The notes: generated by a model from the letters alone, not told the origin. A DNA stretch of 51,942 nt from Terriglobia bacterium (GCA_020073105.1 JAIQFW010000020.1:1-51942), one strand, 5' to 3'. Shown: positions 43,855-51,942, numbered from the stretch's first letter. A program made the numbers and translations.

Positions 43855-44259
43855 CTAGGTACCCTCGCGGTTGGCAAGCACCGGAATCTCCCGAAGCTCC
43901 ATCAGCCGCTCGTCGGCTGTAACCAGGGTCAGCTCGAAGACCTTCGCCGTAGCCACCAGGAACCGATCCGCGGGGTCACGGTGGGGAAGTGACAAGCGTG
44001 CTACCTCACGTGCCACTTCGTAGGTGATCGTCGCCTCCTGCAGAGGCAAGGCTCGCAACGCCCGTGGAATCCACGTCTCAATATCTTCGCCGGGGAGAAC
44101 TCGCTTCTTCTGCCACAACACGATCAGCTCCCAAATGCTGATCGGCGAGAGCCACAGTTCGTTCTCCGGATTCTCGATGGCATCCGCAACGCCTTGTGAA
44201 AGGCGCTCGGGCTCAAGCTCGCTCCACAGCCAGATATGGGTGTCGAGCAGCAACTTCAT
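43855..44259 (-). CDS. vapC: VapC-type PIN-domain toxin (module 2)
   Basis: The 134-residue PIN protein has Asp6 ('MKLLLDTHIWLW'), Glu44 ('ISIWELIVL'), Asp95/Asp98 ('HRDPADRFLVATA') and Asp116 ('LVTADERLM'), at the same positions as module 1, so the two toxins are clearly paralogous types. The ATG at 44259 overlaps the antitoxin stop by ATGA; an upstream in-frame ATG is less likely. Confidence 0.93.
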   Translation of the reverse strand: MKLLLDTHIWLWSELEPERLSQGVADAIENPENELWLSPISIWELIVLWQKKRVLPGEDIETWIPRALRALPLQEATITYEVAREVARLSLPHRDPADRFLVATAKVFELTLVTADERLMELREIPVLANREGT

Positions 44260-44498
44260 GAGCGAAGCACTTCCCAATCGTCTTCATCGCTGGCCGGAGC
44301 AACGATGTCCCCTACAATCCGGGCCGTGCCCCGCATCGATCCGAGCTCACGCTTTGAATGATTCGCAGCCGACGGCGGTCCAACCTCGGCCACCGGCTGC
44401 CCAAAGCGCGTGACCAGCACAGGCTTGCCCGTCTTCCGCACGCGTTCCAGCACCGCTAGGCAGGTAGCCTTGAATTTCGAAATGGCAATCTCTTCCAT
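44256..44498 (-). CDS. Phd/YefM-family antitoxin (module 2)
   Basis: The 80-residue product starts 'MEEIAISKFKATCLAVLERV' and has 'KTGKPVLVTRFGQPVAEVGPP', typical of the antitoxins paired with this kind of PIN toxin. I set the start at the ATG 44498; two further in-frame ATGs lie upstream at 44516 and 44522, but the family N-terminus and the promoter position favour 44498. Predicted autoregulator; see the operator entry. Confidence 0.88.
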   Translation of the reverse strand: MEEIAISKFKATCLAVLERVRKTGKPVLVTRFGQPVAEVGPPSAANHSKRELGSMRGTARIVGDIVAPASDEDDWEVLRS

Positions 44499-44506
44499 CC
44501 GTCTAG

Positions 44507-44537
44507 ATGATACCATGGTCAATGACCATGGTCAAAT
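44507..44537 (-). promoter_or_regulatory. Promoter inside two tandem palindromes, antitoxin module 2
   Basis: On the minus strand TTGACC (44535-44530) and TATCAT (44512-44507) are 17 bp apart, a near-consensus promoter. Two direct copies of ACCATGGTCAA, each carrying the palindrome ACCATGGT (44512-44519 and 44525-44532), cover the spacer and both hexamers. Predicted transcription start is within about 2 bp of the antitoxin ATG. Confidence 0.72.
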
Positions 44538-44681
44538 AATTCTCAACCCGGCGTAAGGATTACCTGCAAGAACCACCGGAGTCTCCCCCCCGCCATTGCT
44601 AACTCGCTGATCTACCAAGGTCAGCGGATGGCATCTGCCGTGCGACTTGTGAGACGGGGCAATGGTAGGCAGGATCAGGCT

Positions 44682-45296
44682 ATGAGGGGTTGGCGGTGGG
44701 CGCCAGTGCTGGCCGTGGGGCTGGGAGCAGCGCTGGCTGTGGGGTGTGGGCAGCAACCCGGACCCATTTCATCCGGCGGCACCGCTTCCGTTCAACATCT
44801 TCCCTTTGACCGAGGGTCGGTGCGTGGGGGCATGTCGCCCACCCAAGCCTTCGCTGCGATCGCTATTCCAGCTGGGACTTCACTCATCATCCAATTACCA
44901 GCTCCCTTGTCCAGCGCAAATTCCCGTCCCGGGGATGTCTTTGAAGCGGTCTTGGACGAACCGGTCGTTGTGCAGGATCAGACCATCGCCCCACGCGGAG
45001 CTCTTCTTACCGGAAAAGTCATGGCGGCACAATCTTCCACGCTGACGGAGCCAGGCTACTTGCGACTGACCCTTTCTTCTCTGGTTCTCAATGGCAAGAC
45101 TCTCGAATTGCGCACCTCGAGTATCTTCGCCAAGGGCGCTACGCAGGTGAGGGCCGAGGCGATGAAGCGTCAGCGAGAGGACGCCCCCGGCCAGTTCGCC
45201 GGAGCCGGGGCATCTGCAAGCAGGAACGAAGCTAAGTTTTCCACCGGTCGGCGACTCACCTTCCGTCTCATCGACTCCTTACCGCTGCACGACTGA
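44682..45296 (+). CDS. Putative lipoprotein of unknown function
   Basis: The 204-residue product has a lipoprotein signal peptide with lipobox 'AVGC' (Cys21). A domain of about 90 residues ('IPAGTSLIIQLPAPLSSANS' and 'GDVFEAVLDEPVVVQDQT') resembles the beta-rich region seen in several acidobacterial envelope proteins. The C-terminus is basic. I cannot name a family. The in-frame ATG at 44628 lies 54 bp upstream and would add a non-signal stretch, so 44682 is preferred. It stands alone. Confidence 0.72.
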   Translation: MRGWRWAPVLAVGLGAALAVGCGQQPGPISSGGTASVQHLPFDRGSVRGGMSPTQAFAAIAIPAGTSLIIQLPAPLSSANSRPGDVFEAVLDEPVVVQDQTIAPRGALLTGKVMAAQSSTLTEPGYLRLTLSSLVLNGKTLELRTSSIFAKGATQVRAEAMKRQREDAPGQFAGAGASASRNEAKFSTGRRLTFRLIDSLPLHD

Positions 45297-45520
45297 GCTT
45301 TCCGCAAGAACTGTGCTCCCCGTTGAAAGGACAAGAGATAGCACAGGTTCTCCAATTCCCCTTTTGGCGCCGCCTGACTCCAATTCACTCTGTTCGCTGA
45401 TCACTTCCAAGGTGTGATGACAGTCCTAAGATCTTCAGCCTAGGCGCACCTAAACTCCTCAGCTAGGAGTCTCCGCAAAATGTGGTGGGTTTGTGAGCGA
45501 GAGTTCCCATTCTGGGACGC

Positions 45521-46432
45521 ATGGAACGGCCGGATACGAAGGGTATGGTGTCCGCGTTGAACGCCGTAGTAGAGGTTCGGGCCAAACAACGGTCTTGCGA
45601 CCCGTGCAGTGAGCAACGGTTGCGGGAGTCGCAGCGTATGGAGGCCGTTGGGCGGATGGTGAGCGGGGTCTCCCATGACTTCAACAACCTGCTTACGGGG
45701 ATCGTTCTCTGTTCCGATCTCATCCTTGCCGGCTTGGAAAAAGACAACCGTCTGCGGCGGTATGCGCAGGAGATTCGTGCGGCCGGGGCGCAGGGTGCGG
45801 AACTGATTCAGCAACTGTTGGCAGTGGCACGGGAGCGTGCAGTCGAGGCCCGCGTACTACGGTTCAACGACGTGATCCTGGACACGCGCGACCTGCTAGT
45901 GCGATTGATCGGGGAGAACCTCAAGTTGGTTACAGAACTCGCGACAGATCTGGGGGCCGTGAAGATGGACCCCGCGCAAGCGCGGCAAATCGTGCTGAAC
46001 CTGGTGCTGAATGCGCGGGATGCGATGCCCGATGGCGGACGAGTCACGCTCACCACCCGTAACGGCAACGACCCGGTAATGAGTGTCGAGGGAAGAAGGT
46101 CCACGGGAAGCTCTTGGATCGACTTCGAAGTTTGCGACACCGGTTGCGGAATGGACGCGGACAGGCGTTCCCGGGTCTTCGAACCTTTCTTCACCACCAA
46201 GAAGCCCGGCAAGGGAAGTGGCTTGGGATTGACCACGGTGCAAGACATTGTGAGGCAGAGCGGCGGCAGCATTGAGGTGGAGAGCGAGCCAGGGAAGGGA
46301 ACCAGAGTCATCGTCCACCTTCCGCGGGTGGAAGCGGAAACCAAGCCGGGCAAGACCCGCAGCCCGGCCAACCGGCTCGGCCTGTCTGCAGGGCAGAGAG
46401 TCGAGATCCCAAGAAGAGGAAAACACCTATGA
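45521..46432 (+). CDS. Soluble histidine kinase without a sensor domain
   Basis: The 303-residue protein has no membrane helix and only about 35 residues before the DHp domain. The phospho-acceptor is His52 in 'MVSGVSHDFNNLLTGIVL'. The ATPase domain follows with 'QIVLNLVLNARDAMPDGG', 'CDTGCGMDADRRSRVFEPFF' and 'TTKKPGKGSGLGLTTV'. This is the core of the NtrB/hybrid-kinase type, lacking PAS, GAF or periplasmic input. It must get its signal from a partner. It overlaps the next gene by four bases (ATGA), so the pair is translationally coupled. The Cys-containing N-terminus (Cys26, Cys29) could matter but is not a known motif. Confidence 0.9.
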   Translation: MERPDTKGMVSALNAVVEVRAKQRSCDPCSEQRLRESQRMEAVGRMVSGVSHDFNNLLTGIVLCSDLILAGLEKDNRLRRYAQEIRAAGAQGAELIQQLLAVARERAVEARVLRFNDVILDTRDLLVRLIGENLKLVTELATDLGAVKMDPAQARQIVLNLVLNARDAMPDGGRVTLTTRNGNDPVMSVEGRRSTGSSWIDFEVCDTGCGMDADRRSRVFEPFFTTKKPGKGSGLGLTTVQDIVRQSGGSIEVESEPGKGTRVIVHLPRVEAETKPGKTRSPANRLGLSAGQRVEIPRRGKHL

Positions 46433-47835
46433 CCACGGCTGCGGCGCTGGCGCTCAATCCGCCACAATCGGAACCGGCCAACTTGCTGAACTTGTTGATT
46501 GTGGACGACGAACGTGCGGTGCGCGAGGCTTGCCGGGAAGTCGCTCGGACCCTGGGCTTCAGCGCCTTGGTGGCGGAGTCGGCTGAGCACGCCTACCGGC
46601 TTCTGGAATCGCATGCTATCGACGTGGTGCTGCTCGATCTCAAATTGCCGGGAGTGGGTGGAATGGAGGCGCTGAACCGGATCAAACAGTACCGGAGAGA
46701 CGCCGAGGTGATCGTAGTCACGGGCTGCGGTACGGTTCAGTCGGCAGTGCAGGCTATGAAAAACGGCGCCTACGACTATGTGACCAAGCCCTTCAGTATG
46801 GATGAACTGAAAGTGCTGCTGGAACGGGTGGACACCCACTTGAAACTGAAGAGTGAAAACCGCATGCTGCGCGAACGCATCCGATCCAAACACGGTTTTG
46901 CGGGTATTGTGGGCAGCGCACCGGAAATGGAAAAGCTGTACCGTATGATCGCCAAGGCTGCGCAGAGCAATCATCCGGTGTTGATTTTAGGCGAGAGCGG
47001 AACCGGCAAAGAACTGGTGGCACGTTCGATTCACTTTTCCGGGCCCCTGCGCGACAAGCCGTTTATCCCGGTGGACTGTGGTTCCCTGGTGCCCACGCTG
47101 ATCGAAAGCGAGCTGTTCGGTTATGTGAAGGGGGCCTTCACGGGGGCCGTCCAGGCAAAGGATGGCTTGCTGACCATGGCGGAAGGCGGCACGGTGTTTT
47201 TTGACGAGATCGGGGAGATGCCAGTCGACCTGCAGGCCAAGCTGTTGCGAGCGATTCAGGAAAAAGAGATCCGGCCGGTGGGCAGCAACCGGCGAATCGC
47301 CATCAATGTGAGGGTCCTGGCCGCAACCAATCGTGACCTGGAGCAAGGAGTTTCCCAAGGAACGTTCCGCCGGGACCTGTATTTCCGGCTGAATGTCCTG
47401 AGTCTGAAGATTCCTCCCCTGCGGGAACGGCGGCAGGACATTCCGCTGTTGTCGGGATACTTCCTCGACCGGATGTCGCGCGACTGCGGACGTGAACGCT
47501 TGCTCAGCGACGCCGCAATGAAGCTCTTGCTGGCCTACGATTGGCCTGGCAATGTGCGGGAACTGGAGAACTGCCTGGAGCGTGCCTGTGCCCTGAACAG
47601 TGGTCCGGACATACAGGCTACGGATCTGCCTGGCGCAATAAGCGGAAACGGCCACATGACGGCGAATAAATCCGGCTCGGCCAAGATCGTTCCGATGTCG
47701 GAACTCGAGAAACAAACCATCCTCCATACCATCATGCAGCTGAACGGGGACAAGTTGTTGGCGGCACGGCTGCTGGGGATTGGCAAAACAACCCTCTACC
47801 GCAAACTCAAGGAATACGGTTCCCAAGACTGTTAG
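46429..47835 (+). CDS. NtrC-family sigma-54-dependent response regulator 2
   Basis: The 468-residue protein has a receiver with Asp70 ('[13 protein letters not shown]'), an AAA+ domain with Walker A '[16 protein letters not shown]', the sigma-54 contact loop '[14 protein letters not shown]', and a Fis-like HTH at the end ('[17 protein letters not shown]'). It should be phosphorylated by the kinase encoded just upstream. Two such NtrC-type regulators lie within 10 kb, each with its own kinase. Target promoters are not visible in the window. Confidence 0.95.
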   Translation: MTTAAALALNPPQSEPANLLNLLIVDDERAVREACREVARTLGFSALVAESAEHAYRLLESHAIDVVLLDLKLPGVGGMEALNRIKQYRRDAEVIVVTGCGTVQSAVQAMKNGAYDYVTKPFSMDELKVLLERVDTHLKLKSENRMLRERIRSKHGFAGIVGSAPEMEKLYRMIAKAAQSNHPVLILGESGTGKELVARSIHFSGPLRDKPFIPVDCGSLVPTLIESELFGYVKGAFTGAVQAKDGLLTMAEGGTVFFDEIGEMPVDLQAKLLRAIQEKEIRPVGSNRRIAINVRVLAATNRDLEQGVSQGTFRRDLYFRLNVLSLKIPPLRERRQDIPLLSGYFLDRMSRDCGRERLLSDAAMKLLLAYDWPGNVRELENCLERACALNSGPDIQATDLPGAISGNGHMTANKSGSAKIVPMSELEKQTILHTIMQLNGDKLLAARLLGIGKTTLYRKLKEYGSQDC

Positions 47836-47946
47836 TTCGGAGGCCCTTGCTTCCCGCCCTGGGACACGTGCACTCCCGACAGTCCCCTCAAGCCCCCTAT
47901 TTTCAAGCACGGCCAGTGTGGCTCACGACGTGCAATAGCAGAAGGC

Positions 47947-48435
47947 ATGATTCTGCTGATTACGCCTCTGGCAAAAGCCCAAGATTGTGTACTGGCGATC
48001 GAGGGAGCGACCAGCGAAGCAGTGAGGGTGTGTAGCGCGCTCCATCTCGCGATTGCCGAATTGCAGGCACAGACATTCACGGCGGTGGTTTTTGATCAAC
48101 TCTTGTTGGATGCTGAACACGATGAAGGTGAAGTTGTCCTCCAGCATCTCGGATCGGCGGTACCGGTCTATTTGAACTTTGCGGTGAGCGGAACGGCGCG
48201 CGTGATTCGCGAGCTAAAATCAGCTCTGCAACGCAGAGGGCGCGAAGTACTTGCCGCAAGACGAGACGCAGAGCAGGCTTTACATCACGAGCTAAGAGAT
48301 GCGGTTACCGCTGCGCTGCTCTCCTGCCAGATGGCGCTGCAAGTACCAAACCTGCCTCCCTTGGCAGAGGACAAGATGCAGGCTGCAGTAGCTCTGGTGC
48401 GGGAGATGAGCATGAAGCTGGGCGGGACCGCTTAA
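47947..48435 (+). CDS. Small receiver-like/DHp-like protein of unknown function
   Basis: The 162-residue product has no signal peptide or membrane helix. Residues 1-95 show alternating strands and helices: 'MILLITPLAKAQDCVLAI', then 'FTAVVFDQLLLD' with Asp50 where a receiver carries its phospho-acceptor, then 'VPVYLNFAVSGTARVIRELK'. The usual conserved Lys of receivers is missing. Residues 105-132 ('EQALHHELRDAVTAALLSCQ') look like the first helix of a histidine-kinase DHp domain with His113 or His114. A C-terminal helix follows and no ATPase domain is present. The role is not known. It lies 111 bp after the kinase/NtrC pair and is probably part of the unit. Confidence 0.75.
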   Translation: MILLITPLAKAQDCVLAIEGATSEAVRVCSALHLAIAELQAQTFTAVVFDQLLLDAEHDEGEVVLQHLGSAVPVYLNFAVSGTARVIRELKSALQRRGREVLAARRDAEQALHHELRDAVTAALLSCQMALQVPNLPPLAEDKMQAAVALVREMSMKLGGTA

Positions 48436-48451
48436 CCATTTCCCCCCTGAC

Positions 48452-49219
48452 TTACACTGCCGTCTCGTTTAGCTCCGCGGCCATTTCCTCCAGCACGTCT
48501 TCCGGCTTTTCTTCCAGCATGAACGCCAGCACCTCTTGGGGAACTGGATTGCTCCACACCGGAGCAAACGACTGCCGGTGCAGCGGAGAGGGGCCGTGCT
48601 GGCGCAGGGCGGCCAGATGGTGAGGTGTGCTATATCCCTTGTTGGAAGCCAGACCGTAAAGCGGAAAAACCGGGTCCCACTCACAAATCATGCGGTCGCG
48701 TTCGACTTTGGCGAGGATGGAGGCGGCGGCGATCGAAGCGGAAAGCGCATCCCCGTGGATGATCGCTCTCTGCGGCAGGTCGCAGTCCAGGTGTAAAGCA
48801 TCGATCAGCAAATGGTCAGGAGCGGGGTGCAGCTGCAATACCGCTTCCCGCATGGCTACGCGAGAGGCTTGGTAGATGTTGATTTGGTCGATGCGGGCGG
48901 CATCCACGGCCGCGATCGCCCAGGCAATGGCATGTTCACGGATACGCCCGGCCAAGACTTCGCGGCGTTCTGGCGGCAAAAGCTTCGAATCACGAAGCCC
49001 TTTCACGCGATAAGCGGGATCAAGAATCACGGCGGCAGCAACCACCGGTCCGAACAGCGATCCCCGGCCGACTTCATCCACGCCAGCAACCAGGCGCGCC
49101 CCCGATTCCCAGGCCAGTTTCTCAAACTTCAACGTGCATCGCAGACGCTTCAGCAGGCGAAGCTTCGCGGCAGCGGGAGAAAGGCTTTTGGCGCGAGCAA
49201 GTTTGGCTTCGGAAGCCAC
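48452..49219 (-). CDS. rnhB: Ribonuclease HII
   Basis: The product has the RNase HII signature 'LVAGVDEVGRGSLFGPVVAA' with the catalytic Asp-Glu pair, 'GLRDSKLLPPERREVL', 'HLLIDALHLDCDLPQRAIIHG' and 'SASIAAASILAKVERD'. It removes ribonucleotides from DNA and RNA primers. The frame is open well upstream into the DinB gene, so the start is uncertain; I chose the GTG at 49219, giving 255 residues with an about 40-residue N-terminal extension. The region downstream of the family domain ('EEKPEDVLEEMAAELNETAV') is an acidic tail. Confidence 0.9.
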   Translation of the reverse strand: MASEAKLARAKSLSPAAAKLRLLKRLRCTLKFEKLAWESGARLVAGVDEVGRGSLFGPVVAAAVILDPAYRVKGLRDSKLLPPERREVLAGRIREHAIAWAIAAVDAARIDQINIYQASRVAMREAVLQLHPAPDHLLIDALHLDCDLPQRAIIHGDALSASIAAASILAKVERDRMICEWDPVFPLYGLASNKGYSTPHHLAALRQHGPSPLHRQSFAPVWSNPVPQEVLAFMLEEKPEDVLEEMAAELNETAV

Positions 49220-49296
49220 CAGAACATCTTCGCCCGCGCCATCCCTGTGGAGCAAGTTGGAAAACAGGAAGGCGCGAGGCCGCGCCTCCCCGAACG

Positions 49297-49806
49297 CTAA
49301 AAGGTGTTCTCGTCGGCTGATGGACCGTAGAGTGCCGGCACGGGAACGTTGTTGAGGCGCAGGTAGACGCCGAGTTGCGCGCGGTGGTGAATGCTGTGAT
49401 TCATCACGAAGCTGCGCAGCACTGCGATGCGCGGCATGGAGAAAAGCGTCTTGCCGGTGGCCAGCAGCGCCCAAGGCTTCATGAAATGCGCGTCGTCGGT
49501 CGCTTCTACCAGTGCTTTCCGGCCGGAGGCTACATTCTTGTCAAACAATGCCAGCAGTTCTTTACGGCTCTGTACGGGTTGGCTGGCAACGAACTGGCCC
49601 TCAGGGGCGATGTCCAGCTTGTCTTTGTGCAAGGTCTCGACCACCCAACCAGGCATCTCGGCGAGGTGTTGCGCCAGATTGCGCAGCTTCATGGACTTGG
49701 GGTGGGGCGCCCACTCGAACTTGTCTTCGGGAACGCGTTCCAGGGTCTTACGGGTGTTGGCCATCTCGTGGTCGTACTCTCCGAGCAGAGATTGATTCAA
49801 GGGCAT
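49297..49806 (-). CDS. DinB-family protein
   Basis: The 169-residue protein is the four-helix-bundle DinB type, with likely metal-binding His47 ('LAQHLAEMPGW'), His137 and His141 ('NHSIHHRAQLGVYLR'). Members are metal-dependent enzymes such as thiol transferases or hydrolases, many uncharacterised; the substrate is not evident. AGGAGAG precedes the ATG. It lies upstream of rnhB by about 75 bp on the same strand. Confidence 0.9.
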   Translation of the reverse strand: MPLNQSLLGEYDHEMANTRKTLERVPEDKFEWAPHPKSMKLRNLAQHLAEMPGWVVETLHKDKLDIAPEGQFVASQPVQSRKELLALFDKNVASGRKALVEATDDAHFMKPWALLATGKTLFSMPRIAVLRSFVMNHSIHHRAQLGVYLRLNNVPVPALYGPSADENTF

Positions 49807-49838
49807 GGTTCTCTCCTAAGCAAAATTTCGAAGTTGCA

Positions 49839-49867
49839 ATATTCGCTTTTTATTCGCTCATTGTCAA
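49839..49867 (-). promoter_or_regulatory. Candidate promoter for the DinB gene
   Basis: On the minus strand a perfect TTGACA (49867-49862) is followed at 17 bp by GAATAT (49844-49839), a poor -10. Two copies of GCGAATA lie in the spacer and -10 area. Confidence 0.4.
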
Positions 49868-49917
49868 GGAGAATTTCGGGTTGGGCCTTCGGATTTGGGG
49901 AGCGATATATTGAGTAG

Positions 49918-50964
49918 CTACGGATTCGGCATGATCTCGCCGATGTTCGCCACGGTGTCTCCCTTTTTCATCGAAGGCACACCGCAAATGTAAAGAACCA
50001 CTCCCGCCGCAGGCGTCTTGGCTTCATACACAATCTGGCCAAAGTAGTCCGTCACATATCCGATCTTCATTCCCTGAGCCACATACGTCCCCCGCTCCAC
50101 CAGCGGATAGAAAATGCCGGCCTGGGTACTTTCCACGGTGTCAATCTTGCCGACCCAGACGGGATGCTCGACCGGAGTTGCAGCGCCGGGTAGCATCCCG
50201 AGATAGCGCATCACGCTCAGTGTGCCCTTGACCAGCAATTGCACATCTTCCGGCGTGGCTGTGCCGGAGTAACCTGCTTCCACGGCGATGGCCGGTTTGC
50301 CGCGCGTATTCGCCGTGTTGTCGAGATAGCGGGAGGCATTTGGGTCCTTTGGCCTGTCGCTCCATACGATAATGTGATCAAGCCCGAACGCCAGTACCAT
50401 GTCACGGGTGGTTGCGTCATGCTTCGCATCGCCTGTTTTGGGCCAGTAGGCGTACGGCCGAAGACTCTCGTCGAGATCGCCGCCGTGGTAGTCAATCAGG
50501 TAATCGCAACGCTCTACTACCTGTTTTGTGATCTGCCATGACACGCGTTCCGTCTGTGACTCCGCGGGATTTCCGGGATAGAAGCGATTCATGCTTTTTC
50601 CGTCCACCGGGTTCACGTGCGGAACTTTCTGCTCAAACGACGGAATATTGACCAGCGGAAGAATAATGACCGTTCCGGAGATCTGGGCCGGATCGAGAGA
50701 CTGGATCAGCTTTTCCAAGGCGATGATGGAGGCGTACTCGGTGCCGTGCGAGCCCGCGACGAGCGCCAGCATCGGCCCGGGTTTCACGCCGCGGAATACG
50801 GCCACTGGAATAGAAGCCGCGGCATCGCGGCCCGCAGGAACTTCAATCGCTCCGAAGGCCTTTTGTCCCGGAATAGCGGTGGCTGTGCCGACGGTGAAGG
50901 TTTGCGCGGCGGTGAGGCCGGCCGTGAGGCAAACAACCGACATTGCGAACCAGCGGGTTTTCAT
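49918..50964 (-). CDS. Secreted succinylglutamate desuccinylase/aspartoacylase-like protein
   Basis: The 348-residue product has a signal peptide (1-20, 'GLTAAQ'). The carboxypeptidase-like zinc core is visible: His73 and Glu76 in 'AGSHGTEYAS', 'MNRFYPGNP' and His160 in 'DYHGGDLDE'. A C-terminal beta domain with a lipoyl-like pattern ('IFYPLVERGTYVAQGMKIGY') follows. It likely hydrolyses an N-acyl or amide substrate in the periplasm; the substrate is not known. ATG 50964 is preceded by no strong Shine-Dalgarno sequence; the longer upstream frame lacks likeness. Confidence 0.88.
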   Translation of the reverse strand: MKTRWFAMSVVCLTAGLTAAQTFTVGTATAIPGQKAFGAIEVPAGRDAAASIPVAVFRGVKPGPMLALVAGSHGTEYASIIALEKLIQSLDPAQISGTVIILPLVNIPSFEQKVPHVNPVDGKSMNRFYPGNPAESQTERVSWQITKQVVERCDYLIDYHGGDLDESLRPYAYWPKTGDAKHDATTRDMVLAFGLDHIIVWSDRPKDPNASRYLDNTANTRGKPAIAVEAGYSGTATPEDVQLLVKGTLSVMRYLGMLPGAATPVEHPVWVGKIDTVESTQAGIFYPLVERGTYVAQGMKIGYVTDYFGQIVYEAKTPAAGVVLYICGVPSMKKGDTVANIGEIMPNP

Positions 50965-51163
50965 GGCAGAGAGTATAGGAGCAATGTTGAGAAGAGTCGA
51001 ACAGGAGGGCTTCGGCAAGAGCAAGAGCGTTATCGTTCCTGGCGTCACAGCATCGGCTGGCCGCAGTACAAGGGCTATGCGATACTGAGGCAGAAGGGCC
51101 ACACACACGAGCAAGTGACGCTCGATGTACTAGGGGCAAGCTAGGTCACCCGTAGGTTGTTGA

Positions 51164-51216
<53 letters not shown>

Positions 51217-51240
<24 letters not shown>

Positions 51241-51351
51241 TGCCCACCCACAAGGTTGCCTAGGGGGAGGTCCCTCGCTCCGCTCGGGATTTCGGCACGC
51301 GGCTCAGACACCGCGTAAACGCCTCAAGTTCGATTCCTGCCGCGCCTACCA
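51217..51351 (+). other. tRNA 3'-end duplication (att-like direct repeats)
   Basis: The last 24 bases of the tRNA gene (51217-51240) recur exactly at 51328-51351. The 87 bp between the copies have no gene. A tRNA 3'-end repeat is a classic mark of integration by a tyrosine recombinase. No integrase lies in the window. Confidence 0.7.
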
Positions 51352-51456
51352 GCACTGAGGCTCCCTGTTACGAATTCCGAACAAACCCTGCATTGTCCGT
51401 CAGGAACCCCCGCAAGCGTGTACAAGGGCAGTGAAATACCTTTGGAGGCGCGTGTG

Positions 51457-51729
51457 GTGAACATTGACCGTGTTCTGGCCAAGCTGAAAGAACAACGCCG
51501 TGGTACCGACAAATCATCGATGCGTCGCGACATCGACAAGGCAATTGCCGCCCTAGAAAGTCTCCGATCTATCCGACGTGGCAGCGGGAAGAAACGGACA
51601 ATCTACGCGCAGAGGGCAAGGCCAACGTCCGCTCTCCGAATTGGCAAGGTCAAAGACCTAACGCGGGTGCAGGAACGTCATGGAGACACCGGGATTGCTC
51701 TTGTTCTCCCGACAAGACAAGTCGGTTGA
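51457..51729 (+). CDS. Small hypothetical protein next to the tRNA repeat
   Basis: The 90-residue product is helical and basic ('NIDRVLAKLKEQRRGTDKSS', 'RRDIDKAIAALESLRSIRRG'), reminiscent of small DNA-binding or accessory proteins, with no domain I can name. I prefer GTG 51457, eight bases after GGAGG; a GTG at 51454 or 51418 is possible. It lies just beyond the tRNA 3'-end repeat and could belong to an integrated element. Confidence 0.5.
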   Translation: MNIDRVLAKLKEQRRGTDKSSMRRDIDKAIAALESLRSIRRGSGKKRTIYAQRARPTSALRIGKVKDLTRVQERHGDTGIALVLPTRQVG

Positions 51730-51942
51730 TACAGGTCGCTTGTTGGGCCAACCATTCAACGCCCGGACGCTGCCTGCCTCCGTCGGTCTGTGCATTTCTC
51801 TCTCTAGGAGCTTGTTGAAAATACCGTTAACGCAGCGTGCGGATCATTCCAAGAAGCGCACGCGCAGACTGAGTTTTGTTATTTGGGCTTCCGATCTGCC
51901 CGCGAAAGTCAGGTCCGTTGCTGCTTCACGCGCTCTGCGCCC
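51730..51942. other. Right edge: possible insertion-sequence end
   Basis: No supported gene. The sequence TAGGAGCTTGTTGAAAA near 51805-51821 resembles terminal repeats of some transposable elements. On the minus strand a frame ending in TAA near 51831 could be a transposase tail, but it contains a stop within the window. The element cannot be confirmed. Confidence 0.25.

Noticed and set aside
51290-51351. Second tRNA gene downstream of tRNA-Arg
   Set aside because: Only the T-arm and acceptor end are copied; no D-arm or anticodon arm can be folded.

Overview
The window looks like chromosomal DNA of an Acidobacteriota (Terriglobia-like) bacterium. The pointers are a large TonB-dependent receptor with an N-terminal carboxypeptidase-regulatory-like domain, several acidobacterial secreted propeller proteins (GloVer repeats, PQQ-like, BNR, FG-GAP), high GC, and dense genes separated by small GC-rich hairpins. 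The taxonomic call is inference from gene content; no rRNA is present.

Layout. 1-6.8 kb: a minus-strand serine protease/YceI pair, the TonB-dependent receptor (plus), then a lipoprotein, a transglutaminase-like protein and a DoxX protein (minus). 7.2-13 kb: a small HTH regulator followed by the type IV pilus assembly genes pilM-N-O-P-Q, with four-base overlaps at pilM/N and pilO/P. 13-16.2 kb: M24 peptidase, accB and accC (fatty acid synthesis entry). 16.2-17.6 kb: two divergent toxin-antitoxin modules (Phd/VapC and MazE-like/MazF). 17.6-25.2 kb: thiE, two overlapping APC permeases, a K+ channel with TrkA-type gating domains overlapping a bifunctional NAD(P)H-hydrate repair enzyme, a PilZ protein and tsaE. 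25.2-26 kb: fabI (minus).

26.2-34.3 kb carries secreted or surface proteins (GloVer repeat protein, TPR protein, Pro-rich protein, a PQQ-like propeller that seems shortened at its C-terminus, a BNR propeller) and one MFS transporter. 34.4-37.9 kb: a membrane histidine kinase and a sigma-54 response regulator (minus). 38.1-43.8 kb: an OmpA-like protein with two Ig-like domains, a YCF48/VPS10-like BNR protein and an FG-GAP protein. 43.8-44.5 kb: a second Phd/VapC module with its promoter inside two tandem palindromes. 45.5-48.4 kb: a sensorless histidine kinase overlapping a second sigma-54 regulator, followed by a small protein that I read as a degenerate receiver plus a DHp-like helix; this is the most unusual unit seen. 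48.4-51 kb: rnhB, a DinB protein and a secreted aspartoacylase-like protein (minus). 51.1 kb to the end: tRNA-Arg(TCT), whose last 24 bases are repeated 87 bp beyond the gene end, then a small unknown gene and a possible IS edge; this may be the border of an integrated element.

No CRISPR array, rRNA, complete insertion sequence or defence operon was seen. Start codons were set from visible Shine-Dalgarno sequences and family N-termini. All domain calls come from reading motifs, without database searches.
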